From positions 26,967,238 through 27,031,237 of the forward strand of contig OY756960.1 of NCBI GenBank assembly GCA_963580455.1: DNA of 64,000 nt. Direction: 5' to 3'. Made by a program: the position numbers and the translations under genes. The notes beneath the pieces are model-generated. The model was not told the origin of the DNA, made no database searches, and worked only from the letters and a program-made list of their open reading frames with translations. How positions within the stretch are numbered: the first letter of the stretch is position 1; each line of letters starts with the position of its first letter. Below, piece after piece: positions 37,035 through 49,680 of the stretch. This DNA is from Euonymus europaeus (Eukaryota > Streptophyta > Magnoliopsida > Celastrales > Celastraceae).

Positions 37035-38226
37035 GGGAAATTTGTAAAATTGATCTCCTCGATAATTGAAAACTCATATTTAACTTGGTTTTTTAAAAAT
37101 TAAATAAATGATCTACTTTTGCAACCAAAAGACTAAATAACCCTCTTCCACTTCTAAAATCTTCTTCACCTCCTCCACTTCTCATTAACTTCTTCGCTTC
37201 TTCCCAGTCTCTCATTAACTTTTTCTGTTCTTTCTACTTCTCAATAACGAAGAATCGTCTTCTTTCTCATACTATATATATGAAGGGAGATTCTCCAGTA
37301 GGTGGACTCACAACAATGAAACACCCACGTACCCACGTCTTACTTGAAGTCAATAATATTGTTTGCATCTTTGTTAATGAAGATGACCCGTATTGAGGTC
37401 ATTAATCTCGCCTGCATGTTTGTTAATGATGAAGATTCTCTTTCTCTCTCGTTGTTTTAAAGTCACTTTGGAATGAGGTCGTGCACTTTTTTGTGGTCGA
37501 GTATTTATTCATTCACTTGTTAATTTGGTCAAGTAGTCTTTCATTTATTTGGTCGGGTAGTAATCTGTTCTATTTTTATGTTGATCCGGTCAAGCTCTTC
37601 AATATTTCTTGGTCGAGCACTTCAATATTTACTGGTTGAGCACTTCAATATTATGGTCGAGTATTTCTTTATTTGTGGTTGAGCATGACTTCATCATCTT
37701 TTTATATATTATATTTTATTTGTTTTATAACAATTTTTTAAAAAAAGTCTTCATATAATTCGTGTGAGTGTTCTTTTCATTTCCAGGGAATCGAAAATAT
37801 TTAGGGAGGCTGACAACTTTCTATGGATGAAATCGAAGGAAGCTAGGGAATTGACCTGGAGGGGAAGGGTGGTCTCTTAAAACTCTGGAGAAGCTTCCTC
37901 AGTGTCTTTGCCTTCCGGCCAATATCCTCACTCCTTTTGATTATATTAGTTGGAAGTTGTTAGCCTCCTTAATGTTTTTGATTGCTCGGCAACGGATAGA
38001 GCCCTGATGCAATTGCATGATGGTTTTTTTAAAATAGAATGCTCGACCACAAATTAAAATTTTGTCCAACTTAATAAAAAAAGTCATATAACAAAAAAAA
38101 AATGCTCGACCACTGAAGGGTACTTTAATAATAATATTGCAAAAATAGGTCATTTATTTAGTTTTTCAAGAAGCATGTCAAATATGAGTTTTCAATTATC
38201 AAGGAGGTCATTTTTACTAATATCCC
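37035..38226. mobile_element. Mutator-like non-autonomous element
   Basis: Terminal inverted repeats of about 90 bp: the left starts GGGAAATTTGTAAAATTGAT and the right, inverted, starts GGGATATTAGTAAAAATGAC. Both continue with GATAATTGAAAACTCATATT. Perfect 9-bp duplications TTGTTCGAT flank it (37026-37034 and 38227-38235), the Mutator length. The interior has GGTCGAGCACTTCAATATT repeats at about 37490-37690, inverted GCTCGACCAC words near 38040 and 38103, and a GC-richer stretch (37780-37930) that could be captured DNA of unknown origin. No transposase is present. Confidence 0.92.
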
Positions 38227-38235
38227 TTGTTCGAT

Positions 38236-39060
38236 CCAAATTAAATCTAGTTTAGACGTAAGTTTTATGTCAAAAATTTGTGTCCAAACACAAAAAAATT
38301 ATCTGATTTAAAATCATGTCAAGGTTCAAATACGAACATCTTGTCTGATTTAGTTGTACAAATCCTAATCCGGATTGGATTATAGTCTGATTTAATTGTT
38401 CGGATTTAAATCAATTCAGATTTGGTCAATTAAATACGTCCAAAAATCTAAATCAATCCGTATTCACATATACAAATATCTTATAAACATCTCATGTTAT
38501 TCGACTCATACCCAAATTTTTGTCACCCGACCAATAGCATTATTGCGAAATACAAGATTCAGATGGAAGCTTTTTTACAGAGTTTGAGATTTTGTTTTTT
38601 TTTAAGTGCAGCCCACTCTAATACTGACAGATTTTACAAAATTTTATTTTTAAAAAAGTGGAAAAAAACATGGGGCCCAATTTATAACTTGTAATATATT
38701 ATTCGTAATTCATTTTCAGCAACATTTTTTTTGTTAGTTATTCTACAAATTAGTATTTTTTTGAATTAATATAAATATTTTTTATTTATTAGATTAAGAT
38801 TAAGATTATACTAAATTATATTAAAATTATTTATTTGATTAATATTAAGATTATTAGAGTAAGATTATATTATGATTATGATAATTAGATTAAGCTTAAT
38901 AGTAAGATCTGATTAAAATTTAAATTAAATTAAATTAGTGTATATAATAAATTAATAAAAAAAATTAAATAGTACTTTTATCCAACGACGTTTCCACTAG
39001 TGTCAATTATTGGTTCACCAAACACTAGGGAAGAACGGGAGGGGAGAATAAATTCATTTT
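38236..39060. other. AT-rich intergenic stretch
   Basis: No gene recognised; long runs of AT-only sequence at about 38690-38970. Confidence 0.5.
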
Positions 39061-39069
39061 AGCTTCTAT

Positions 39070-39895
39070 TGTTTCGATAGTCAAAAAATAGAGAAAATAA
39101 AAGTTAAAATATGTGTTTTGATGATTTGTGGGATAGATAAACATTTAAAAGTAGGGAAATGAAAAAGTGAAGAAAACAAAATGTGTTTTTATGGTTTGTG
39201 GGATAGATAAACATTTACAATTTTATCCTTCATAAAGAGAGAAAGACAATTGTCTACGAGACCCGCCAAATAAACTTATCTTTTTGCCTAAATGAAGAGA
39301 AAATTGGGCAAGATCTGCCATTTTCTCCCCCATTATTGCCAACTTTCCTAATTTTTTAGGGAAAAATTTTGGTGCGGGCCCTCAGCAAAATTTTCCCCAT
39401 AATTTATCATTCCCCTTTTTTAATCGCCCTCAATTTTTGTAATTTATCCATTTTTCACTCTCATTTTCCCCCAAGAAAGTGTGCAAATTTCATCCTTCAT
39501 TTTATATATATTGTATAAAGAGGGAAAGAAAATTGTCTACGAGACCCACCAGATAGAGTTGTCTTTTTTGCCGATACGAGGAGGATATTGGGCCATACCC
39601 ACCATTTTTTCCTCATTAACAGCCAACTTCCCCTCATTACCATTCCCCATTTTCTCTCCCTCTTCTCAAATACTCTTTTTTTTTTTTTTATAATCCCTTC
39701 ATTTTCCACTCAATTTTTACCTCCCATCATTTACCCCTCTAAAAAAAACGGTGCGTTAGTTTTAGAGCGGGAGTACCACTTGTGACTTGTAGTTCGAACT
39801 TCAAAGAGCCTTAATGTTTATCCATCCTACAAACCATAAAAACACTTTCTTTGCTCTTTTTTTCATTTTTCCTTTCCATAATTTTTGGTTATCCA
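39070..39895. mobile_element. Terminal-inverted-repeat element of unknown class
   Basis: The left side has two copies of GATTTGTGGGATAGATAAAC-like sequence (39122-39150 and about 39193-39222). The right side, inverted, has GGTTTGTAGGATGGATAAAC at 39817-39837 and continues with AACCAAAAATTATGGAAA, matching the outer left AGTCAAAAAATAGAGAAA. Inside, a block with AATTGTCTACGAGACCC is present twice (about 39230 and 39510). Exact ends and target duplication could not be fixed. Confidence 0.5.
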
Positions 39896-40800
39896 AATAA
39901 GATTATGTAAAATTAACTTCTTCCCCCTTCTCCTCTTGGGATGGCAACAGGCCGAGTACCCTTCCAATTAAGAAATACCAAAATCATTATCATTTAATGT
40001 AACATATGTCAAAACTGTTTAAAAAATCATTTAGTTTTTAAAAATCGAAACCGTTCCATAATTCTTTATTTCGGGTACCAGTCTACCGTTTATCTTTTTC
40101 AATTTTTTTTATAATTGGTTGAATAACCATTTTCAAACATGGAAACCCAAACTTGAAACTCGAATCATGCATAAAAAATATATCCAAAAATAGAATCAAT
40201 AATATATATTTTTGATAAGTCAGAGATATTCTTATTAATAATGAAAGATATTAAATAATACAAATAAATAGAAATGGAAACGAGTCAAATGTCCAGACGA
40301 ACTACATGATGATACCATATTACTCGGACATCAACAATCCAACAAAAGTAGTTATAAAAAAACAAGAAAACCCATCAACATTTAATCCCCTTTCTCTAAC
40401 ATATTTACTAATATTTTTAAGAATTTACTTGTAATTAATGGTAGGGTCGGGTCGGTTGCGATTCTGAGTATGATTTTGGTCCGAGTTCGATTTTGATTCA
40501 AGTACCCTAAACTTGGATCAAATACCAAAACGAACACGAAAACTATGATGGATTTTTATGAAAGAACCGAAATTATTTTCAAACCCAATAGGAGCAGTTT
40601 TTGAATTTTAAACGGATTGAGTACGTTGTGGATTATGTCAAGATTAGTTTTTTTTGCCATCCCAGTCCCCTTCTCTTTCCTCTTCTTCATTTTTCTTCCT
40701 CTCAAATTTGCTTTTCCAAATCCCTCCCATATTCCCAAACATAGTGAGCAAGTACAGTGATACTCCAATTTCAAGTTCTCAAAATTTTCAATTGGGTCGT
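39896..40800. other. Gene-free stretch
   Basis: No coding exon or clear repeat recognised. Confidence 0.45.
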
Positions 40801-40804
40801 ACAT

Positions 40805-41120
40805 CTATTATATGAAAAGTTGAGTTACATATTCATTTACATCACTAAAACACATTTTTCAATACAATCACATCAACAAAATACAAATTTTTATACATTT
40901 TTCTCTTTCTTCATTAACAAAACCTTTAAATCTCAAATACCTGTCATACATTTTTAAATAAAATACACAAAATTAATACTAACTTCCACATCTTTTACAA
41001 AAATAAATCACATCCCCTCCACATTATCAAAACACAATTTTCAATAAATTTACATCCATAAAAGCACATATCACATACATTATCAACATATATTTTCAAG
41101 TATCATTATTGGACATGCTA
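40805..41120. repeat. AT-rich dispersed repeat family (copy B)
   Basis: Shares CAATACAATCACATCAACA, AATTAATACTAA and CACATCTTTTACAAAAA words, in the same order, with the copy at 18.2-18.8 kb. Confidence 0.55.
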
Positions 41121-41224
41121 AAGAAGCACGCCACTACAAGTACTAAAACACGTGTAACGTGACCAGTGGCCTTTTATTTCATTTCCATTTCTTCTACCGC
41201 AAGAAATTGCAAAGAGAGAGAGAA

Positions 41225-41503
41225 ATGAAGACGAGAAGTTTTTGCAGATCGACACAACAGATGACTTCTCCTAGTTTTCCAAAGGAATCTTCAAGATCCG
41301 GCGTACTTGACAAGACTCGCTCATTTGTACAAGAACGAACCTCCTCACATTCGTCGACAAGCTCTCCTTCTTGCAAAACCCTGGCCTTTGTCTCCGATCT
41401 CAAGGATCTTCTGTATTTGTCTCAACGATCTGAGGAGAAATCTCATCGATTTGTCGCACGTAGAGATTCTCAACCTCCCACTCTCGCCTCCAAAAAAACT
41501 TGA
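41225..41503 (+). CDS. Small hypothetical protein (92 residues)
   Basis: An ATG in a purine-rich context (GAGAGAGAGAAATGAAG) opens a 92-codon frame rich in Ser, Arg, Thr and Lys: MKTRSFCRSTQQM, then SSTSSPSCKTLAF and DLKDLLYLSQRSEEK. No family is recognised, and no signal peptide or membrane segment is visible. It could be a real small single-exon gene, a first exon, or chance. It stands alone between transposon-derived stretches. I rate it weakly because no second exon or homology was found. Confidence 0.25.
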   Translation: MKTRSFCRSTQQMTSPSFPKESSRSGVLDKTRSFVQERTSSHSSTSSPSCKTLAFVSDLKDLLYLSQRSEEKSHRFVARRDSQPPTLASKKT

Positions 41504-42692
41504 AGGTACTCTTCTCCTTTTAGTTACATATCGAGCATCTACGATTGAGATAGTGGACAAATAGAAAAGTGCGATGCCACGTGGCTTGTGGGAAGATAGT
41601 GTATAACTGGAGGCTGCACGTGGCAAAAGATGACAAGGCGTGTTGGGAGTATGATACATAACTTGAATAACCTCATCCCGCCTTTGATGGTGGTCATAAT
41701 CTTCTCACATCTCCTTCAAAATTCAAGTGGAACTGCTCTTCAAAATTCAAACATGGATTGCACGTTTGATGCGAGGAGAGGAAGCATGAGAGCGATTACT
41801 TGACTGTAGTATAAATAACACTCATTCTAACCATTTGAGGGATGAATAAGAAATACATACTCTACCGTGGACATAGGCATTTACTTTCAATTAAGTTCAT
41901 CAGCCTATGTGCATTCAACCCAAGAAATCTTAACGTCGGTGCGGATTTTTGCATCAACAGAACTAATCCAAATCATGTAGTCACAATTGATGTGATTTTG
42001 TTGGATGATTTCATTCTGTTCAGGCGAAACTCCTATCGCAACCGATTTTGCGAAATGAATTTTTATATAAGAGTCGCCACCAATTGTAATAGGTGCAATT
42101 GGTCATCATAAAAATAGTTTGGTCTGCGAAAATCCAGAAAACGGGTAATTGAGTTTGTTACGTATGGGGAAGGTGTGAGGCACCCCATAACGCCTGTTTT
42201 AAAAACAGTTGCCAACTTAATCTTTATTATCCCATTAAATGATTTTTCCGAAAATATTAATTGTGACATGTATAAAGTACGATAATTATATAAATTATAC
42301 AAAAATTATATAGGATAAAAATAATCTTTAGAAAAATACAATAGCTATATAGGATAAAATAAATTAAGCAAATATAAGGCTATATCAAAATAGAATTAAA
42401 TAATTTTATAAATATATATAAAAACCATATGGGACAAGTTTCGAAATGACACCTATACTTTCAATTTTGGACCACTTAAGCCCCTCTACTTTGAAACGGA
42501 CCAAAGAAACCCTTGTACTTACTAAAACAGCTCACGTTAGCCCTTATATGTTTTTTCCGTCCAAAAATGCTGACTTGGCTGTTAAGTGTTGACATGGATT
42601 TTCATATGTTAAAATGAACTTAATGACATGGAAAAAAAGATAACACACGGTGGCAACCTTTCATTTCAGCCCTAAAAAAGATAACACACGGT
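41504..42692. other. Intergenic with repeat-like blocks
   Basis: At 42060-42210 the sequence AGAGTCGCCACCAATTG followed by GTTACGTATGGGGAAGGTG and CACCCCATAACGCC resembles a repeat I recall as common in plant genomes, class not remembered. At 42432-42560 GGGACAAGTTTCGAAATGAC with CCACTTAAGCCCCTCTACTT resembles a MULE-type terminal sequence, without a partner end. Confidence 0.4.
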
Positions 42693-43897
42693 GGCAAGGT
42701 TGATCCCAAAGTATGTGAAGAAATACTGAAATATCTTGTAGATTGACCAGATGAAGTTTATTGCTGGATAGGTAATTGCTGAGAACGACACTGCTTGGAG
42801 GAATACATATGGAATTTCTACTATCACCTACAGTGTATAGAATAAAAAGACATCATCAGATGTGGAAGTTCTTAATCTCATAGGACGTGGGATTTAAACA
42901 CTAGCAAGTACCTTTACCTGTGCAAATGAATAAGCCCATGAGCAATGCATTCTAGCAAACCGTTCTTGGTATACAGTAGAGCGCTCAGTGGCTATGAATG
43001 GTAGTACAGATGAACAATTGGCTACTCCCATAAATTGCAAGAGAATGAACATTGATCCCAAAACATTGGCTAGATCATGTTCATCGTGCCTGCACAACAT
43101 AGATATCTTCTTTAGCTTCTTGAATAAAGGCATATATGCTTAAAGCGTGCAGAGTTTCCAAAGATGATATGAAACTAAATTGCAGAATGAGGCAAATTAT
43201 TGTTTTCTCACTTCTCAGTATAATTGCTTACAGGTTCTGTCCTTTGGTGTATTATTATTTATGAACGGTCATGTGATTTGGTGTATTATTAAATATCGAA
43301 ATTGTTTTTGAACTGTAAATTTGTTTACATCTTTTGTCCTTTCTCCTCAATTGACTCGATCCTCCCCTCCCATCTTGGCATCTCCTCTTTATTAGTTTCA
43401 TTTTTATTTTAGGCACCTCGATTCTTTCCTTCCCCTGAGCAACCTACGGTTTGCAGGTGAAGAAGAAGAAGGAATGGGCTGGGCCAGTTAATGAGCAAAT
43501 GGGGCCAGGCTTCTTTTGGGTTTTTAATTGAACTTAAATCTTTATTAATTTAGGTTTTTATTGGGCATGAGTTAATAATATATGTTTAAGGATTCCGGGC
43601 AAAAATGGGTTACAACAACTCCCTATGAATCACATTCTATGGAGCGGAAAGAAGATATGGGAGTAATAGAGCGAAATCACCCCACCCCGCAAAGGATGAA
43701 GCGTAGTTCCAATCCCACCTTTATGGAGCGGAAAGAAGATATGGGAGTAATAGAGCGAAATCACCCCACCCCGCAAAGGATGAAGCGCAGTTCCAATCCC
43801 ACCTTTATGGAGCGGAAAGAAGATATGAGAGTAATAGTTGCAAAACTATTACTGAAATATTATTTGAAGGATTTATGATAATGAGAAAGCATGTCAT
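42693..43897. repeat. Segmental duplicate of ABCG 3' exons (copy 1)
   Basis: About 1.2 kb nearly identical to 45509-46725, same orientation. It holds a full copy of the ABCG exon at 42918-43089 (minus; CSSVLPFIATERSTVYQERF) with splice sites and a truncated copy of the next exon (42693-42827). The right part is non-coding and includes the 84-bp tandem repeat. It lacks a 12-bp stretch next to the splice donor that copy 2 has. Confidence 0.95.
43639..43850 (+). repeat. 84-bp tandem repeat, 2.5 units
   Basis: Units start at 43639, 43723 and 43807 (third partial). The unit length is a multiple of three and stays open, reading MERKEDMGVIERNHPTPQRM. An identical arrangement occurs in copy 2 at 46467-46680. 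It is probably a minisatellite rather than a protein gene. Confidence 0.9.
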
Positions 43898-44012
43898 GCA
43901 TATCCATGACTCTACCCACTGTGGGAGCCTTGTGCACAGTGTTGTTTACCTTCATCCAACCTGCCCCCACCTTGCCCACTGTATGAGCCTCGTGCACGGG
44001 AGTTGCATTTTT
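43898..44012 (+). mobile_element. SINE 3'-end copies
   Basis: Two shortened copies in a row: CCCACTGTGGGAGCCTTGTG...GTTGTTTACC and CCCACTGTATGAGCCTCGTG...GGAGTTGC, closed by a T-run at 44009. The same 3' module as in SPL intron 5. Confidence 0.5.
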
Positions 44013-45415
44013 TTTTTACTTTTAAAAGGTTGAGATTGTACTTGTTACCTGATGTTGAAGCAACTCCATTCATGTTGTGTTACCACAGTTTTCCAACAAT
44101 TGAGGGGGTGTTTGATAGGTGTGCTTATATTGGAGGCTCAAAAAAGTTGCTGCTAAAAAAAAGTAGTCTTGACTGTAGTTCTGCCAATGCAATGAATATG
44201 CACATCAATAAGACAAAATACATCTACTTGATTATTTATGTAAGTGTGTATAATAATCAGACGCCGGTCCTTGGTTTATATATGTTGAGGGCAGGAGTTC
44301 AAATATCCCAGTCCCTTTGAACAATAAAAAAATGATGTGGCAGTTGATGCTTTATCTATAATAAGAGTGATGTTTTTTTAGGTTCGGGCTTGAAGAGATT
44401 CAAGTTTTGGATATCAAGGTTCAAAACCCACAATTGTAGTGCCGTACCAGGTAACCAAGTTCCCATATATATATTTGCAGGATTTATTATGACTTTTGAC
44501 CTTCCAATTTTGATGCATTACTTGATGCACATCTTTGAAAATTTTCGTGTTATTATTTCATTTATTTTTGAACAAGTTAAAGCTGCAAGGACATTTGCAG
44601 GATTATTCAATTAGGAATAAAAGTTGTAAGTCTAATTGTGACAATGCTGCACGGACATACAAAAAATAAGCCAATTTTCCATGTGTGAGCAGATTTAAGT
44701 GCAAGTTCCATAGGCAGGCATCTGATGCATTTTATTTATTTTATTCGTTAATCGTTATTTTTGGAAGTTATAAAACTGTAAGTATCATGATTGTTCAAAT
44801 CATGTTGGACTTACAGCCCATGGTTTTTCTGTTATTTTTATTATTTGCTCCTGAAAATTATAAAAACTTTGTAAAGATTTCTTTTCACATGATTGTCAGC
44901 TGAAAAGTTGTTTCATTGCGGAGTCTGTCATAAAACTGGTTGTTACAAATTGTGGAGAATGCTATTATATATTATATTGGCGATACATGCCAGTCCATCA
45001 TGTCTCATTGCCCAATAATATATTATGTTCTACAATTGTACAGGAAGGTCACTCTGTCTTTTCTGTGTTAGGACATAATCACGCAGACAAAATTGAAACC
45101 AATGCAAAGGAAACGAAAACAAGACAGATTTATGAGGTTCAGTCAATTATGCCTACATCCTCGGAGTTGCAGAGAGTTACACTATTTTCAGAGAAAGACA
45201 TTGCAAAACAACGGCTTAGGGTTACAAAAATATGAACACACTAATGCACCTCATGATAATTGGGATGAAAAACATAGTAACAAAGGCCCCAAAAAAAAAA
45301 TTCACTCACACGATCCGCAACATCTTCTTAGGTTGGGTCATTAAAACAGACTCTATACTAAAACAGACAGGCTCTATGCACTTCTGAAGAAGAAGAAAAA
45401 GAAAAAGTTGCTTAC
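44013..45415. other. Spacer between duplicated ABCG 3' segments
   Basis: The missing final exon of the ABCG gene would be expected here, but no PDR C-terminal coding sequence was seen on the minus strand. A plus-strand open frame at 44987-45235 (HADKIETNAKETKTRQIYEV) looks somewhat protein-like, but no family is recognised. Confidence 0.4.
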
Positions 45416-45508
45416 TGGTCTAGGTATGAGGTATCCTGAAAAAGGATTCAACATGGTGTAGAAGAAACTTGCAAATACTGAAGCCATCTGGAAAGTTGGG
45501 GTTAATGA

Positions 45509-46725
45509 GGCAAGGTTGATCCCAAAGTATGTGAAGAAATACTGAAATATCTTGTAGATTGACCAGATGAAGTTTATTGCTGGATAGGTAATTGCTGAGA
45601 ACGACACTGCTTGGAGGAATACATATGGAAATTCTACTATCACCTACAGTGTATAGAATAAAAAGACATCATCAGATGTGGAAGTTCTTAATCTCATAGG
45701 ACGTGGGATTTAAAACACTAGCAAGTACCTTAGGGAAAAAATTACCTGTGCAAATGAATAAGCCCATGAGCAATGCATTCCAGCAAACCGTTCTTGGTAT
45801 ACAGTAGAGCGCTCAGTGGCTATGAATGGTAGTACAGATGAACAATTGGCTACTCCCATAAATTGCAAGAGAATGAACATTGATCCCAAAACATTGGCTA
45901 GATCCTGTTCATCGTGCCTGCACAACATAGATATCTTCTTTAGCTTCTTGAATAAAGGCATATATGTTTAAAGCGTGCAGAGTTTCCAAAGATGATATGA
46001 AACTAAATTGCAAAATGAGGCAAATTATTGTTTTCTCATTTCTCAGTATAATTGCTTACAGGTTCTGTCCTTTGGTGTATTATTATTTATGAACGGTCAT
46101 GTGATTTGGTGTATTATTAAATATCGAAATTGTTTTTGAACTGTAAATTTGTTTACATCTTTTGTCCTTTCTCCTCAATTGACTCGATCCTCCCCTCCCA
46201 TCTTGGCATCTCCTCTTTATTAGTTTCATTTTTATTTTAGGCACCTCGATTCTTTCCTTCCCCTGAGCAACCTACGGTTTGCAGGTGAAGAAGAAGAAGG
46301 AATGGGCTGGGCCAGTTAATGAGCAAATGAGGCCGGGCTTCTTTTGGGTTTTTAATTGAACTTAAATCTTTATTAATTTAGGTTTTTATTGGACATGAGT
46401 TAATAATATATGTTTAAGGAGTCCGGGCAAAAATGGGTTACAACAACTCCCTATGAATCACATTCTATGGAGCGGAAAGAAGATATGGGAGTAATAGAGC
46501 GAAATCACCCCACCCCGCAAAGGATGAAGCGTAGTTCCAATTCCACCTTTATGGAGCGGAAAGAAGATATGGGAGTAATAGAGCGAAATCACCCCACCCC
46601 GCAAAGGATGAAGCGCAGTTCCAATCCCACCTTTATGGAGCGGAAAGAAGATATGAGAGTAATAGTTGTAAAACTATTACTGGAATATTATTTGAAGGAT
46701 TTATGATAATGAGGAAGCATGTCAT
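45509..46725. repeat. Segmental duplicate of ABCG 3' exons (copy 2)
   Basis: The partner of 42693-43897. This copy continues into a fuller version of the last visible exon (to 45416). It contains the 84-bp tandem repeat at 46467-46680. Confidence 0.95.
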
Positions 46726-49289
46726 ATTTGCAAAACTTTTGGCTTGTTTGTAATGGTTAAGCTTACTGGAATATGCAAGATTCGGTGTAGAGCTCAGCGA
46801 AATCTAAACCAAGTTGAGCTTCGGCAGAAGAACTAGTGATCTCTAACATCCATGTCGCCGGGTTATAGTTTTCTTTAATTTTAGGTACTCCTGGAATACC
46901 CTGCAGAAAATACTAGCGTTATTGATCTATCAAACTAAACCAAAATGTGTAAAATAAAAATGTTACTCCTAATACACTTTGCTGTATGTATAGCTTACCT
47001 CAAAATATTCAATAAGCTTATTTGAATGCTGACACAACTCTCCAGAATATATTATTTTCCCTCCTCTTTTCATTAAAATAAGCTGCAAAAAGTGTTCATC
47101 AGTGAAACAGAATATACATTGTCTCACATTATGCAACCAGCTTCTTCAATTTGTAATTAAAAGTCCAGTAAATAGTAAAAAGTATAAATATCAAAGTTTA
47201 GAAGATAAAAACATAGATAAAAAAAAATTGTCCAGGAAAATGTAATTTAGTAATACTTTTTACTCTCAATTCTTAGTCTTTGTAATCTTAAATGCTACAC
47301 CTAACCCAAGATAAAAAATAAAAAATAAAAAAAATCATAGAAGAACTTAATTTTTTTTATAATAAAGTTGAATTATAAGTTTATAACACACAAATATGAA
47401 TTGGTCCATACATTTTCTCCCATTCAAAAACCAGTAACAGAACAAAACAAAGAAGAAAGTTTAGTACCTCGTCGAATGCCTCAAATATGTCAATGCTTGG
47501 CTGATGAATGGTACAGACCACCGTCCTCCTTGTATTGACAATATTCTTCACAACTCGCATGACAATTGCTGCTGCTCTGGCATCTAGACCGGAAGTTGGT
47601 TCATCCATAAATATTATGGATGGATTCGAAACAAGTTCAACTGCTATTGTTAGCCGTTTGCGTTGCTCGGATGATACTCCACTGACACCAGGGATGCCAA
47701 CTAAAGCATCTTTGATATCGTCAAGTTCAATCAGCCGTAGAACTTCCATAACAAATTTCTGTTTGTAATTTTAACGTTCAGTGGTAGTGTTCTTCAGTAT
47801 TACAAGGTGAGTGTATCTATGTATCAAGTTCTGAATGCTCAAGAGAGTAACTTCTGTACCATTGGTAAGTTAATGATCATTTTTTTTCTTCTGTTGATTA
47901 CAACCTCCCTGTATTTTTCAAAATTTTCTGTTATTTCCAAGTTTCCATTAATTATCCAACTTTATCTAGAAGCCTATTAAGATTCCTTTTCTTAGATACT
48001 AGACATAAATGTGGACAGACTGTTTAAACCAATGCCCTAAAAATGTGTCATCATTTCACTACATGCAGCAAATTCAGTTCATAGACTTCTTACTGCTCTT
48101 GTGTGCTTGTCAATCTGAGCAGGCAAGCGTAGCCAAGCTGAGTATGCAACTGATTCTTCTATTGTAATCTGTGGAGAATGTATGTCACTTTGCTCACAGT
48201 AAGCCGATATTCTGGCATATGTGGCTTGAACTTTGGGATACCCTCCAATTCTTATCTCACCTGTAATCGTACCATAGGTTTTTCTTCCAGAAAGAACATC
48301 CATGAGGGTTGTCTTCCCAGCTCCAGTAACCCCCATCAGTGCTGTGAGAATCCCAGGTCTAAATGCTCCTGTAACATCTTGAAGAAGCTGACATCTTGTT
48401 TGTGTAAAACCTTGCTCTCTTAGTTTCTGAGGTAGAACTATAATATTGTCATTAAGTGATGTGAACCTGAATGGTGATTTAATGTTCATGGATGATGTGG
48501 TTACCTTGCGAGTATCAACAAAGTACTGCACATTCTCAAATGTTATTGTTATAGGTCGGAAAGGCAGGACAATTCCTGTACTAGACAAAAATCAGCAGTG
48601 AATTACAGTCGCGAGAAATGTTAACTTATCACATTTTCTGATATTATCAGTCACAGACAACGGCAAGAGCTTCTAACCAGTATTTTCTGTCTGTGCAACA
48701 GAATTTGGTGCATCAACAGAAGTTAAATCTTTCCCTTTGCTTATGCTGCTCATGTTTTCTGACCCTTTTTGATTTGAGAGTTGCTCCTGAGAAATAGTCT
48801 TATGAGAACTCACTGGAGCTGCAATGATTCATATTTCAACAAGTACCGGTTAGTACTAAAAAAATGTTAACTATAATTTTTCCGTTTTTCTTTTATTAAC
48901 ACATATATTAGACTTACGCTTCAAATAACCCATTGCGCAAGTAAATCCTACGTTGAAAATGACCCAGAATCCAAGTAATGCTCCAATTTAAATCCAATAA
49001 AAGTAATCATCAAAATACAGACCACGTTTCCTCAGAATTTGCTCTCCTAAAGTAGTATTTGAAGATGAGACCTGAGTTTAGAAAAGGAGAAACTGGTTAA
49101 CTTTGATGTTAATGATTACTGTAACCATATAATCTGTCCAGGTTCACCTTTTGCCACCTCGGTGCAAGGAATTCATTCAATGAAGATCCTATTTCAGCAT
49201 ATGAAAGTGGTGAAAGCCAAAAGCACCATTCCAGCCAAACAGGCAAATAGGCTGCAGCAAGGTAAATCTTTTACACTACAACAAAAGGC

Positions 49290-49680
49290 GATTTTAGGGA
49301 CGGAATTTAGGGACGGAAATATTTTCCGTCGGAAAATTTTATTTTTAGCGACGGAACTTTCAAATTTTTCCGTCCAAAAAAACTTTTAACTTATTTTAAT
49401 TTTAGCGACGGAAATAGGGACGGATTAGTTCGTCGCTAAAAACTTTTTTGACTTTTTGACTTTTTAGGGACGGAAAAAATTCCGTCCCTACATTCCGTCC
49501 CTACTTAGGGACGGAATGTTTCACCCCGTCCCTAATTCTGTCCCCAATAATGTGACAAATTGACCTTTTGACTAATTAGGGACGGAACATTTTTCCGTCC
49601 CTAATTTCCGTCGCTAATTAGGGACGGAAAAGTTCCGTCCCCAATTTCCGTCCCTAATTGTCGGCAAAAACTTAAAAAAC
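49290..49680. repeat. CACTA left subterminal repeats
   Basis: More than a dozen direct and inverted GGGACGGAA / TTCCGTCCC words with GCGACGG variants, in short inverted pairs that could fold. In En/Spm elements such motifs are binding sites for the TNPA-type protein. Confidence 0.9.

Noticed and set aside
43582..43878. 98-codon open frame with repeats as a gene (also 46410-46706)
   Set aside because: Tandem repeat in a duplicated non-coding segment; no start context or homology.
44987..45235. 82-codon plus-strand open frame
   Set aside because: Somewhat protein-like, but no family, neighbouring exon or start evidence; noted only as part of the spacer.
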